Shown here piece by piece: positions 22,670 through 33,080 of a stretch of 64,000 nt of DNA. Where the stretch lies: positions 26,917,053 to 26,981,052 of the forward strand of contig JAQFVV010012394.1 in NCBI GenBank assembly GCA_028023455.1, in the 5' to 3' direction. Source of the DNA: Epiperipatus broadwayi. Lineage: Eukaryota > Onychophora > Udeonychophora > Euonychophora > Peripatidae. Both the position numbers and the translations under genes were made by a program. How positions within the stretch are numbered: position 1 is the stretch's first letter; each line of letters starts with the position of its first letter. The notes below the pieces were generated by a model, which was not told the origin of the DNA, did no database searches, and was given only the letters and a program-made list of their open reading frames with translations.

Positions 22670-22889
22670 ATTTCAATATGTATAAAAATATGTGTAAAAG
22701 ATTATGATCTGGGCCAATTGATGAGTGCTGGTAGCATGAAATATGCATTTTGGGGATCATACATCTTTTTCTCATCTTTGGCCATATGTTTATGATTACA
22801 TCCCTCCACAAGATGTTGAAAGCTGATAAAAACCAATCCCTACCTTGCAGAGAGTGATGTAGTGAAAATTACACTACAGAAATATTCAT
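22670..22889 (+). repeat. Hammerhead family B element, copy B4
   Basis: Plus-strand copy with the hammerhead at its left, the TGTTTATGATTACATCCCTCC body, AACCAATCCCTACC, and the terminal AGTGATGTAGTGAAAATTAC segment. It ends within an inverted TGTAGT/ACTACA context like the other copies. Confidence 0.75.
22706..22758 (+). ncRNA. Hammerhead ribozyme motif, family B, one core mutation
   Basis: Helix I GAUC/GAUC and CCAA/UUGG are fully paired, helix II is five pairs with a three-base loop, GAAA is intact, and helix III is two pairs with loop AUGC before AUU. The core reads UUGAUGA: the invariant C3 is U, which should largely block cleavage. Confidence 0.72.
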
Positions 22890-23110
22890 TTATCAATGAT
22901 CCCATTGGAAGAATTAAGAGACTGAAATCAATCTGGAGATGAGCTTCTCACAAGAAGTGACATCAAGTGAACAATTGAAATCTTGAATAGAATTTCAAAA
23001 ATAGCAAAAAATCTAAAATATATCTCTCGTGACAAAGAAACTTATGAAACAGATACAGAAAATGGAAATAATGCCCATAATAAAGTTCTGGATACCCAAT
23101 TAATTATTAT
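22890..23110 (+). pseudogene. Degenerate RTE C-terminal fragment
   Basis: RIKRLKSIW followed by broken matches to GHIVRR and WTIEILN-like codons (AACAATTGAAATCTTGAATAG) corresponds to the tail of the RTE protein at 15.8-16.1 kb. It is short, with several stops, and lies directly after the family B copy. Confidence 0.6.
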
Positions 23111-23379
23111 CATGAAAAATATTACTGGTATAATCAAATCTACTCCTTTGCAATAACTCTCTGCTATTTCACATATTTCTACCAAATATCAGAAGAGAAG
23201 TTAACTTATAAAAAATATATAAAAAGCTGTTAAATGTATAGGATTTGTCATTAATTCTAAAACATAGTTTTGTCTTTAAGACTCACTTCAGACCAAGATC
23301 CCCTTTCTGGATGTTCAACAAAGAATCTGTAACAGAAAAATTATAGTATAAAAATGGACTTCTTATAAAGACCCAAACA

Positions 23380-23700
23380 ATTTTCCATATCCAGCAATAA
23401 AGACAGCTGGATATGATTTTCCTAAATTTATCAACAGATTCGGAACTACCCATGGTCATTGCACTCATCTGCTTCATTAAAAAAAATTAGCAACTACTGA
23501 TCTACATAGATAATGGCAAACCATGAACTACATAGTCAATGACTGTCAAATCTACTGTTCACCGGAAAAAGCAAAGAACTTAACAAAGCCACTAATTATT
23601 CTATCTTCTGGTTGGAATCTCTCCAGATTTCTTAATAATATTCTCATAATAATTAAACTATCTGGAAAAAAAAATCAATGCATTAAATAAAATAGATTGG
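23380..23700 (+). pseudogene. Possible degraded retroelement polyprotein fragment
   Basis: One plus-strand frame reads on for some distance with YDFPKFINRFGTTHGH and later NYIVNDCQIYCSPEKAKNLTKPL. The spacing resembles the W-P...C..C zinc-binding lead-in of retroelement integrases, but key residues are missing and I could not confirm it. It may be chance. Confidence 0.2.
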
Positions 23701-23951
23701 AAAGATGGATTAAACTAGGAATAGTTTGATAATGAAAACAAATGATAATAGTTATATTTAAAAAAATAAAAAAATAAATAAATTAATGGCATAAGAAATT
23801 TATTTTAAAATCAACGAGATGTTTATCTTAAGGTGTTGTTATCTTAAAATATAATCCTATTTATTGACTTCCTCTCCCTTATAAGGCATAAAACAAGGTC
23901 ACAACAATGAAGCATAGTCATCACCATTTACAATTCTTTAACATAATTTAC

Positions 23952-24047
23952 TTTTTTTTCCATATGTCAAATGCGTTGACCAGGAAGCGAACTCGGGCCA
24001 GCTGTTTGGAAGGCAGCTATGCTGACCACTAGGCATCCAACGCTTGA
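23952..24047 (-). mobile_element. tRNA-derived short SINE (family SA-like)
   Basis: On the minus strand it reads TCAAGCGTTGGATGCCTAGT, a tRNA-like A box TAGTGGTCAGCAT, an anticodon arm with TTCCAAA, and B box GAGTTCGCTTCC, then a T-rich end on the plus strand. The head resembles tRNA-Gly(UCC), but without a foldable acceptor stem it is not called a tRNA gene. No clear target duplication found. Confidence 0.65.
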
Positions 24048-24180
24048 GCACTTCAATATTTACAGTTTGATCATAAATGTAAATCAATCAATGATCACAA
24101 TGTTGTTCTGTTAGTCATGTTACCAAATTTCTGATATCTAGACTTGAATTTTATGAGAGAAAATTATATATATTTCTGAA

Positions 24181-24363
24181 TAGATATTATATTCATGGGC
24201 TAACTGATGAGTGCTGGTTCAGCACGAAATGTGCATTTTGAGGATCACAAATCTTACGACTTTGGTCATATGTTTATGACTATCCCTCACCAAGGTGTTA
24301 AAAGTGAATGGAAACCAATCTCGACCTGATATGAAAGTGATGTAGTGAAAATTACACTACAGG
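24181..24363 (+). repeat. Hammerhead family B element, copy B5
   Basis: Plus-strand copy with hammerhead, TATGTTTATGACTATCCC body and the same AGTGATGTAGTGAAAATTAC end. The leader upstream of the hammerhead is truncated. Confidence 0.75.
24193..24247 (+). ncRNA. Hammerhead ribozyme motif, family B, canonical core
   Basis: CUGAUGAG (24204-24211), helix II UGCUG-GUU-CAGCA, CGAAA, then helix III U-GUGC-A ending at AUU. This is the only family B copy with both CUGAUGAG and CGAAA in canonical form. Helix I is weak (UUG with CUAA, then mismatches), so cleavage in isolation is doubtful. Confidence 0.75.
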
Positions 24364-25503
24364 AACAAAGTAAAGCAGTGGGTTAATAATTATGGAGATA
24401 CCTCAGAATTCAGCATCTCAAACTCTACGATAACGTTTTTAAACTTTCAATTTATTTACTCATACATTAAAAAAAATTAAGCTTCATTATTTATTTATCA
24501 GAATAATGATTTGATTTTATCTTTAGTTTCATAATAATTCAAATTTCACTATTTTTTTCGATTAAAAATGATATATATGATTTCATTTCTCTTTGAACAG
24601 GGAACTTCACACACATACAAATTTATCAAGACATTTAATAATCAATTATTAAACAATTTATAATGGACTATTTCTCTCCAATGAATTCGTTCATAGCATT
24701 CGCCGACTCTCTCTCTCTCTCACCCTCCCATTTTTATTTAATTTCAATGAAAAAAATTCAATGACTTTTAATTAAAATAATGTTTAAAATTTGATTTGAT
24801 TGCAAAAAAAGCAAGATAAAGAACTTTCTACTATTAATTCAAACACGGAATAAATTCCTGCTCTTTTTATAAATTTCATTTATTAAATTAACAAACAATC
24901 AAGTTTCGATGTTCAAAAATGTGTTAATGTTATAAATTCAAATATTATAGTACGTATGCCACGCGCAATTAGGGCTTACGCTAAATCGTTATTTTTAAAA
25001 GTTTTAGGAGTCGATTCAGACTATATAATGCAGACCATATATTTCTTCACAAGTGTTATGACCAGCCTATGGAATGACTGATTTAACAATTTCTAATTAA
25101 TTTGGGTGGAACATAAACCGCCATAAATGTAACTAATTAAACAGAATATTTTCAATATATACTGATAGAATACACTAATTATATGAGTACTAAGGTATAT
25201 GAGCACTTGATACTAAGGGCATAAATAATAGGGGCATCACGGGCGCAAAAAGAGAATTTTAAAATTTTCATTGCTTCTTTTGAGAAGCCGAAATATATCG
25301 TTTATAAACATCAAGAGTCATATTAGTGGTGTTCTATGCCTGGGGGGTGGGGGGTGTCTTTTCACTCAAAACAAAAACGATGTGAAGCAATTTTATTTAG
25401 TAGATTTGAAATTTTTTAATTTTTCTTATTGTCTTGCATTATGACACTATAAAATATAAATATGAATTTTATATTATCTTTAAAAATTATTGATAATTTA
25501 AGA
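24364..25503. other. AT-rich DNA with a CT tract and a G-run pair
   Basis: No gene. A (CT)n tract lies near 24710-24722. GGGGGG-T-GGGGGG at 25342-25354 stands out in AT-rich DNA. No shared repeat noticed. Confidence 0.5.
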
Positions 25504-25520
25504 AGCTATATATTAACTTT

Positions 25521-25629
25521 TTTTCTGTCCTATGTCATAATATCGGCCGGGACGCGAACCCACAATCATCTTCAACCAACTATTTGATTGCAAAGCGGCT
25601 GCGATGATCTCTCGGCTAACGACGCTTGA
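25521..25629 (-). mobile_element. tRNA-derived short SINE (family SA) with TSD
   Basis: Minus strand: TCAAGCGTCGTTAGCCGAGA (A box TTAGCCGAGAGATC), a long variable-arm-like segment, B box GGGTTCGCGTCCCGG, and end TATGACATAGGACAG. The head resembles class II tRNAs (Leu/Ser type). The 17-base sequence GCTATATAT(T/C)AACTTTT flanks it at 25505-25521 and 25632-25648 with one mismatch. Confidence 0.85.
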
Positions 25630-25639
25630 CGGCTATATA

Positions 25640-26245
25640 TCAACTTTTTCAATTTTCTGAAGCAACTTACAAAAACCTTTTAGCAGATGCACAACTATGT
25701 GAAGAACTTGATACTGAAGTTACATTTCTAAATATTGATCAAATTCATGCCAAAAGAAAAAATGAGCAATTTAATTATGAACATAGAAGGAAGCAATATA
25801 GTCTCCAAAAGATAAATCTTATATAGTTTTTTTACACAATTTTGGATACAATATTGACAAGCATAAATGAAAAATTTGTAATAATCATTTCAAATTTTTG
25901 TACAATTTGAATTCATTGAAAATAGTTTTTTTAAAATAAAAATTGCAAGGATTTAGAAATAATTTAACTGGTAAATGGATAAATGAATATGATCTGTATG
26001 AGAAATATATTTAATAATGGTCAAACATATTAATAAATAAATGTGTCCAATAAAATCTATCCTTTAAAAATCTGTTTAAGTTTGAATTAGAACTGAAAAA
26101 TCGTTTCGATATTTTGCAATTCATTTATATAAATAATTTAATTTTCTCCAATTTAACAATATTTAATAATTGTATTAGTGTTGTTAAGGAAGAACAGTCA
26201 TTTTCTAAATTAAAAGGTTAAAAATTATTTAAGATGAACTATAGT
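25640..26245 (+). pseudogene. ZMYM1-like hAT transposase relic
   Basis: An open stretch of about 60 codons (to 25826) reads SEATYKNLLADAQLCEELD..., then KRKNEQFNYEHRR, which resembles the region before the last third of ZMYM1-like/TTF-type hAT transposases (the ...RRRKKKQFDYE... block). In shifting frames further on come FFTQFWIQY (consensus like FYTILDxI) and finally EEQSFSKLKG near 26187, matching the hAT dimerisation signature ERSFSKLKLIK. The N-terminal zinc finger and most of the catalytic region are absent, and there are many stops. Two short SINEs flank it. Confidence 0.6.
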
Positions 26246-26277
26246 ATAAAAAAGACTGACAAATTTATCAATAATTT

Positions 26278-26367
26278 GTCAAGCGTTGTTAGCCGAGAGG
26301 TCATCGCAGCCGCCTTGCAAGCAAGTAGTTGGTTGCAGACGGTGATATGACATACGAGAAAAAAAAA
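26278..26367 (+). mobile_element. tRNA-derived short SINE (family SA), B box lost, perfect TSD
   Basis: Same head as the copy at 25.5 kb (AGCGTTGTTAGCCGAGAGGT...CCGCCTTGCAAGCAA) but the B-box segment of about 20 bases is missing before TGATATGACATACGAG and the A tail. The 13-base TTATCAATAATTT flanks it exactly at 26265-26277 and 26368-26380. Confidence 0.88.
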
Positions 26368-26449
26368 TTATCAATAATTTTAATGTAATATGATGCATAT
26401 TAATAATCAAAGAACTTGAGAGATTTTACTAATATATTTAGTGAGAAAA

Positions 26450-26590
26450 TTTTATTACAATATGTATATTGGAGATCATTTATCTTTTTCATATGTATGT
26501 GGTCAGCATGTGTATTAATTGTATAAGATAAAATGAATGATTAAAGTGAGCTTGAAAGTCTGAGTTCAAATTCCTCTAATTACATCCAGC
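26450..26590 (+). repeat. Hammerhead family A fragment, copy A0
   Basis: Starts inside the ribozyme 3' part (ATATGTATATTGGAGATCAT), continues with the GTATGTGGTCAGCATGTGTA body and ends with a B-box-like TGAGTTCAAATTCC at 26561-26574. The CUGAUGA half is missing. Confidence 0.65.
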
Positions 26591-27439
26591 TTAAAGTATA
26601 TATATGCCCTTAAATATTTCCGTTTTTATTTAAATAACATATTTTTAATTACAATCACACATGACCAAATAATGGTAAACATTATAATAACCATAATTAT
26701 AGAGTGCAATAATAATGCATAATCGACATCAAGTATATTAGCACTGGTCCTGATAATACATATTTTTATTATAAATAATATTCAAACATAAATATACATA
26801 ACTCTCTTAGCTCAAAAGCAAGGTCAGTTTAATCTTTAAGTCATTAATGTGGTTTTTTACTTTTAGTCTATAGACAACTAAGTAATTCAAAAGGGTTGCA
26901 TGTTCTTAAGAAATCTTATAATTTTAAGTAATAGATCCAATTCTCTCTTTTAGTTCTCTCTTAGTTCATCCATGTGAGATAATTTACCTCTTAAACAATT
27001 ATATTACTCATTTCCAGCTCTCAGAGTATTTTTTAATTATCAGATTAATCTACATTGAATCGGGTCCCTCCGAATAAACTTTATTATTAGGTTTAAATAC
27101 CTATTAACATATAACCTTTTAATATCTTTTAGGCAACTTTTGGTGCAAGTTTGACGGCAATTTGGAAGCACTTGATACATTAGTATTTTATTATCGGAAC
27201 AAACTTAATTTAGTCTTACTAAGCTGACTTTATCTTTTTATAGTTTTACTTACTATCTTTTTAATATCTTTCTAATATCTCTTAACTTTAACTAAGTTTT
27301 AACATTTTTAATAAGCTTATTATTAGGCTATTTACATATTTATTCTTTATATTGCTTTTTCTTCTATTCATAACATTATTTATTACAATATCTTTTATAT
27401 ATTTTATTTCATTATGCAACTATTCAATTATATCTCTAA
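26591..27439. other. AT-rich DNA without recognisable genes
   Basis: No gene or shared repeat seen. Confidence 0.4.
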
Positions 27440-27710
27440 AACACAGAAACAGACTGGCACTTTAAGCAGAGGGGAGAATATCACTGATGGCTTAACCATC
27501 AATGATATCCATGGCCAGATCAGGCTATATGAAGCATAACATGACCACATTTCCAGACCGTTGTCCATCTTAACTGCTGGAACAAAACCCTGCTATCCAA
27601 AGCATTTTATTTGTTTTAAGAATCAAACTCAGGTGCCAGACAACCATGTTATACAGCCAACATGCTTGGACATACCAACCAGTGCTTGAAATAACCCAAA
27701 CTAGCTCCTA
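27440..27710 (-). mobile_element. Possible tRNA-headed SINE
   Basis: Minus strand: AAGCACTGGTTGGTATGTCC, then a B-box-like CACCTGAGTTTGATTCTT, then a body of about 150 bases with GCAGGGTTTTGTTCCAGCAG that is GC-richer than its surroundings. It ends at a hairpin (27478-27508, ATATCACTGATGG and its complement around CTTAA). No second copy was found in the window, so the call rests on tRNA-like boxes only. Confidence 0.35.
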
Positions 27711-28313
27711 CTGTTAATTAAGGGGGTCCAGAAAATTAAGTTAACACACAGATAATCATTCATCTCTTTAAATAAATGGTGATGCAGTGACAAGAGAGAA
27801 AATAGACTAAATAATAATTAAGCAAATATTATTTATTTATGCAAAGATATACATAATATAACAATAAAATTTTACATAGAAAATATAAATGATTAGTTCA
27901 GGCTAAAATTTATAATAAACCTTCATTAATGTTCTTTTCATTTAAAATAGTGTCTATAGACAATTAGTATGGAAAATATATTTACCTAGTTTTTTGTTAT
28001 TTGTCAATTTCCAATCGGTTGGCCTTTGGTGTTCCATCAATGTTTTCAGGACTTGTATTCCATTCTTTGGCTTGGCAATGGGAAATAGAGTGCATGTGAC
28101 AGTATCTATTTCATCATTTTAGCATCAGTTTACAACAAATGTCCAGGTGGTGATAGGCATGAAGCCCAGTCAAACAGTTTTAAGATGGTCTAGCAATGCA
28201 TGTTGTTAGTTCTGCAGCTTCTGCAATATTTTCCAAAGCAGTAATGAATAGTTTTCTGTCCTTTGATTTCTGAATCACTGGAGCAATGAATAATGTAATG
28301 CATCAATAATAGC
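27711..28313. other. Unassigned non-coding DNA
   Basis: Slightly less AT-rich toward 28000-28300, with no open frame over 40 codons that resembles a known family and no shared repeat recognised. Confidence 0.4.
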
Positions 28314-28412
28314 ATGAAGACTGGAATAACTCAATCACAAAATGAAGACTGGAATAAATCAATAACAGAATGAAGACTGGAATAAATCAATAACAGAATG
28401 AAGACTGAAATA
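28314..28412 (+). repeat. Minisatellite, 28-bp unit
   Basis: Three to four tandem units of ATGAAGACTGGAATAAATCA plus 8 further bases; the middle units are nearly identical. Confidence 0.85.
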
Positions 28413-28794
28413 AAAAACAATAGACAGTTGGTGAATTTTATACTTTTTCTCTCCCATTGTTCTTTTCCTTATTGTAACTTTAATCTTTTATCCTACTTTA
28501 AATCTATTTTTTTAATTAAATTTTACATTTTTTCTTTTCATTTAATTGATTTTTACATTTTTTTTAAATCTTATCTTTTTCCTAGATTAATCTTATCTTT
28601 TTCCTACATTAATATACTACCTTATCATATTTATGCCAATAAGATAGTTTACAGTTTGTAATTAATTCAACTATTGATTTCAATTTTATTATCAGCCAGA
28701 AATCTTTACTGGCATTTTAAAAGTTTACTTTCACTAATTAGTTAATCCTTTTTTTTTTAGATTTTTACTAAGATTTATTTTTGAACATTTATTC
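28413..28794. other. T-rich non-coding DNA
   Basis: An 87-codon ORF (28398-28661) is almost entirely Phe, Leu, Ile, Tyr and Ser and reflects pyrimidine-rich sequence, not a recognisable protein. Confidence 0.4.
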
Positions 28795-29325
28795 TTTTAA
28801 TTCAGCATTTCCCAACCTGTGGTGCACGTACCACTGGTGGTATGCGAGTTGCTGGTACATGAAAAATAATCAATAATGGCGGACATAAAAAATTAAATCA
28901 TAAAAATATCATAGAAACATTTTTTCCTATAATTCATAAAATTATTTTAATGAATAATATTATACAGTAAAGTTGTTAATATGTACAGTCGATGATCGAA
29001 AATCCAGCAATTGATATTTTTTTTTTGGAGTGCACTTTTAAATTTAGCCGTTAACCACCAGTAACTTGAGATGTCACCACCACTGTTGTGATAGTGCTGC
29101 ACTCTCATTCACTTCACTGCATGACTTACAAGTGACAGGTTATTGTTTGTGATTGTATCGTCTTTGTTTATTAAAATTTATTGATCCCTATATAACCTGC
29201 TTATTCGAACTTAGACAAGAAGGACAGGTTTTTTTTAAGACAATCCTTTTGATTTCTCTTCAAAATTGTATGATTTTGAGTGGCTTCAGGTGCTTGCATA
29301 TTCATCTGATATTTTTTGCAAATAA

Positions 29326-29520
29326 ATGAACTTAAATTTGACACTTCAGAATAACTCGATAACGATCTTTAATGTTAATGATAAAATTGAAAGTATGATT
29401 AAGAAATTAGATTTTTGGAAACAGTGTATTGAAAACAATCAACCGGAAAAATTCGAAACTCTACATATTTTTTTGTTTGAAAATAAGGTTAGTCTGTCTC
29501 AAGATATACAGAAAATATAA
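29326..29520 (+). pseudogene. ZBED5-like hAT transposase, central fragment
   Basis: A 64-codon open segment: NLTLQNNSITIFNVNDKIES (family form: LNLKLQGKxxxIxDLxxxI), then FWKQCIENNQPEKFETL. This is the stretch between the catalytic core and the C-terminal dimerisation domain in ZBED5/FAM200/SCAND3-type hAT proteins. The zinc finger and catalytic part upstream are missing. It continues in broken frames to the C-terminal fragment. Confidence 0.8.
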
Positions 29521-29659
29521 TAGCACATTTAACAGGATTAAAATTGTCTTTCATGGAATATTTTCCAAAACCCGAAAACACAAATGATAAGTGGATTTCA
29601 AACCCCTTCTATGAAGAAAATTTCAATAAAAGAGAAAGAAAATTTAATAGAATTATCGA

Positions 29660-29905
29660 CACAATCTAATTAATTTTGGTTAAACATTAAAGAATATGAA
29701 CAGTTTTCTGAGAAAGCTCTTAAATTATTATTACCATTTACTAGTATGGAATTAGTAGAAAGAGCTTTTTCTTCATATATTTTTTTTAAAAAAAAGTATT
29801 GAAACAGATTGAATGCAGCTGTAGACTTACGGGTATATCTTGCATCTTCTGAACCAAATTTCAAAAAATTATGTTTTTCGAAACAAGCACAAGGATCTCA
29901 TTAAA
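29660..29905 (+). pseudogene. hAT dimerisation domain relic
   Basis: With a few frame breaks it reads FWLNIKEYEQFSEKALKLLL, PFTSMELVERAFSS, then NRLNAAVDLRVYLASSEPNF and KKLCFSKQAQGSH. This follows the C-terminal hAT dimerisation domain of ZBED5-like proteins (the ALKxLLPF...C.xGFS...YRNRLxxxxDLR pattern). Frameshifts and a stop inside make it non-functional. Confidence 0.82.
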
Positions 29906-30550
29906 TTTATTTTATAAAAACATTTGATTATGATAAAAAAATATATTAATTGGGTTTTTATAATTTTGTGTTTTTATTAAAACCATTTATTAGTAAATGA
30001 AATATGACAAAATAGTAGATAAATATGATACTTTGAGCAAACACATACATATATGTTACAATGAGTTTATAATTTCAGTGAGTTTATAATCCAGCATGAC
30101 GTTTAGACATGTTACAATGTAATTTGTCTCATTATGTGATGTGAATACATGGTCACCCTATAATATGTATAATGCAAATAAAATAACACACTCGCAATAA
30201 CAAATTTCACAAAATACAATCATTTTTACGAAGTGGTACAATTTAGCATGATATACTACCAAGTGGTACGTGAGCCAAAAAAGGTTGGGAAACGCTGTTT
30301 TAATTTATAAAAAGAAGTGGTTTTTAAGATTTTATTTCTAATTTTTTCTCTCTCCCCATTCTCAATAAAAAGGTTTGTTCCCTTTTAAAAGAAAAATACT
30401 GTATTTGCAATTTTTTACAAAATTACATTTTAAAAATACTTAAATAATTCTTTAACTATTCTTTCAAATAAATTTGATATATTTTTAAATTATGAAACAT
30501 GTAACACATATATAGGTAAGTTTTATAACAGATATCTTGCTAGTGTTACA

Positions 30551-30576
30551 ATATATATATATATATATATATATAT
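30551..30576 (+). repeat. (TA)n microsatellite
   Basis: Uninterrupted TA dinucleotides directly before a perfect 23-base hairpin. Confidence 0.95.
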
Positions 30577-30599
30577 TGTGCCAATGCCGAATTGGCACA
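30577..30599. repeat. Perfect short hairpin
   Basis: TGTGCCAAT-GCCGA-ATTGGCACA. The nine-base arms match exactly. It stands at the start of a block that is less AT-rich and may mark an element end. Confidence 0.8.
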
Positions 30600-31820
30600 T
30601 GTATATAAAATAATTTTGTATAAAAATTATTATCAAAATCTTTCGGAAAAAGGAATTTTAAAGTTACAATTAATTACTTTAAAGAGGGGAGAGAAAGTTT
30701 TCCTATAAAAAAACAAAAAAACAAACTAAGGGTTTCATAAAAGTTAAAGAATATTATTATTATTATAAATTAAAAGTTTAAAAAATATATAAAAATCTCT
30801 TTTCATTCCAGTTTATTGTAATAGATTATATTAGTGCGTGCGAAGTAAACAAAAGTATGCAGTAAGAATAATATAAAAAAAGAAAACTGAATAAAGAAAT
30901 GAAATGTATTTCAAAAGAAACACAGTGGTGGACGCTAATTAAAGATATGAAAACAACACATTTTAAAATAGCTACTACTAATAAAATATTCAATCGAAAA
31001 ACACGTTGTCATAATAATTAATCTAAAGGAATTTCGACAACACGTATTGCGGAGGATATTAAAACAAAAACCGTCGCAGGTATAAATAGACTTTTTTTCG
31101 TTTATCAGACATTCAGTTGGAGTTTGAAATTCAGTCTAGTTTTACTGTGTCAGTTTACAGAAATGCAGTGCTGAAAAGCTTTTGGAAATATACCGCGCTC
31201 CAGCCTGGTTAGTCCAATAAGACCATCAAAACCTGCCTGAGAAGTAATGTCTGGATAACAACACAGAAACCCTCCGTCAAAACGTGCAGCTGTCTCAAGA
31301 AGAAACCAACGGATTACCATAAATTCTCTTCCATAAACAAAATCTAACCGGTTAGATACAATCCATTAGAAGCAGCAGAAGTAGCCACCGACAAGAAAAA
31401 AAAATCCTAGGTATCTGTTTTATTATTATTATTTACCAGTAGTAGTCACCACTGTAATCCGTAAATATTGAAGATTAACATTATATGAACTCTATCATAC
31501 ATAAAAGGAACTATTGATGTGTGTGCGAGAGTCTCAAATGTCATTAATGCTTTATTATTATTTTTGCGAATGAGAGTTAATTTAAATGTCTAAGATTATG
31601 TTGCTTTGTTCATGAAATATCCTATCATATGTAAATTTAAAATGTGCGTGTGTGAAATTTGGATTTATAAAATGTTTAGAATGCGTTGATGTTGGTTAGT
31701 AAATTATATTTAAACTTAATTGATGTTGGTTGAAATAAATTATTTTTAAATTTAAACTTGATCTGTCGGTCAATTCTTTTTATCAATATCTTATTAGCAA
31801 TAAATATCATTGATTAAAAT
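30600..31820 (+). other. Unassigned block with TATA/initiator-like start; possible solo LTR or promoter
   Basis: TATAAATAG at 31081-31089 is followed about 30 bases later by ATCAGACATTCAGT, a TATA plus initiator arrangement like those of some LTRs and insect-type core promoters. The next 300 bases are clearly less AT-rich than the surroundings but have no useful ORF. A diverged inverted pair CACGTTGTC/GACAACACG lies upstream (31002-31047). No matching second LTR, primer site or polyprotein was found. Confidence 0.3.
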
Positions 31821-31825
31821 TAGAC

Positions 31826-32052
31826 TGGGCTGGTTAAGGGAATTGTTTCGAGCGCTGGATTATGAGCCTACTACCCGAATATGTTAGTCTTCAGACTAGC
31901 TGGTGCCCCGGGGTTTACCCCGAAACAAATAAAGTATTTGGATGGTAGGGGTTTGAATCTAGCAGCCGAGATGGGCCATTGTTGATAGTTAAAGCTATTA
32001 ATAAGATCTCCCATTTTGCTCGAACGTGCCGGTTCGTTCACCTAACCTTTAT
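31826..32052 (+). mobile_element. Possible tRNA-related SINE, GC-richer
   Basis: GGGCTGGTTAAGGGAATTG resembles an A box and GGTAGGGGTTTGAATCTAGC (near 31945) a B box, but the two lie about 110 bases apart with a hairpin-rich insert (TAGTCTTCAGACTA, CCCCGGGGTTTACCCCG) between them. It ends GTGCCGGTTCGTTCACC. Only one copy is visible here. Confidence 0.4.
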
Positions 32053-32244
32053 AATATTATAAATGTATTGTGAAGGAGTTTGAAACCGGCCAAAACTTAT
32101 ATATACGTATAAGTAGGTGGTTTCAGCGGTTCGACCCGGTACAATATATATATATATATCAAAACTACCCCAAATCCAAAATTAAACCAGACCAGCATAA
32201 AAATAATATTAAAACACAACCTAAGGTTTCACTTCTAGATTTTT

Positions 32245-32600
32245 TTATAATTTTTTGGAATCCAGCTTAAGACTTCAATTATTCATCAATAAATATCTCT
32301 TCTAGTAATATATCGAGCCCAGTTCCAACCCTTAATTCTTTCAATAATGTCAGTGATGCTTTGTTTTCTCGCCCAAGTATTTTTCTTTTGATACCTTCAT
32401 ATTATTCCAAACATACATCTGCCCCTACTTTAGTGAATATTATAGTCTCTGATTTGCTTTTCTGTTAAATGTCCAAGTCATAGACCCATAAGTAAAAAGT
32501 GATAAAACAACCATTAAAAACCTTTCTTTTCAAACACATGAGCACATTTCCTTTTAATATTAAATTATTTCAACCCGATGCACTCCATCCAAGTTCCAAA
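32245..32600 (-). pseudogene. Degenerate RTE C-terminal region
   Basis: Antisense sequence parallels the tail of the full RTE: TTTTTGGAATCCAGCTTAAG, TCTTCTAGTAATAT, GTCCAAGTCATAGACCCATA, and TTTCTTTTCAAACACATG match in order, with many substitutions and no tail. It is an old copy. Confidence 0.75.
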
Positions 32601-32879
32601 TAATAATCTGACCTATATATATATATATTGGATAGTAATCAGTATTGCACTTCTCTGGAATGTCTTAGAAATAATCGTTATAATGAAGACAATGTCTACG
32701 TCTCCCATGAAAACCATGTTCAAGTTCACCATAAAACATTACTTTTGGAAGACTTGCATTGTTTTTTTCATTTTAAATGTCCAACACAAGTTATTTTACA
32801 ATAGTGGATTCTACAGATTGCTTGCATTATATTGCTATTGTAGTTTTAAAATTTTAGAGCATCCTTAAATGAAACTTTT

Positions 32880-33080
32880 TAATAGTTTTAAATTATGCCA
32901 CTAGGTGCCCAAGTCTCATTCCCATACAATAAGTTAAATAAAATAATAGCTCTATAAATTTAATTGCAGTAGTTATTTCCTGTTGATGAAATAGCTTATT
33001 TTTTAACTTGTTAAAAAGAGCACCGACAATTAGTTTCTACTTACAACCATCAAGATATTTAAACTAGTTTACAATCTCAA
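32880..33080 (-). pseudogene. Degenerate LINE C-terminal fragment of a second family
   Basis: Minus-strand translation gives FKYLDGC..., LFNKLKNKLF, TTAIKFIELLFYLTYCMGM, resembling the FKYLG...AFGxLxxRLWxxxxxxxxTKxxxYxAxxLxxLLYGxETW pattern C-terminal to non-LTR reverse transcriptases. It does not align closely with the RTE above, so a different LINE family is likely. Short and with stops. Confidence 0.45.

Larger units (their letters stand above)
28803..30297 (+). mobile_element. hAT DNA transposon (ZBED5-like), 1495 bp, perfect TSD
   Basis: The left end CAGCATTTCCCAACCTGTGG and the complement of the right end, CAGCGTTTCCCAACCTTTTT, are hAT terminal inverted repeats, with further subterminal matches around GTACCAC. 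TTTTAATT flanks both sides exactly (28795-28802 and 30298-30305). The interior encodes fragments of a ZBED5/FAM200-type transposase in plus orientation. At 1.5 kb it is internally deleted, since autonomous relatives encode about 600 residues. Confidence 0.95.

Noticed and set aside
23952-24047. Functional tRNA-Gly gene
   Set aside because: A and B boxes are good but the acceptor stem does not pair and the flanks match a SINE family.
30551-30576. TA repeat as a TATA promoter
   Set aside because: A simple (TA)n microsatellite without an initiator or ORF downstream.
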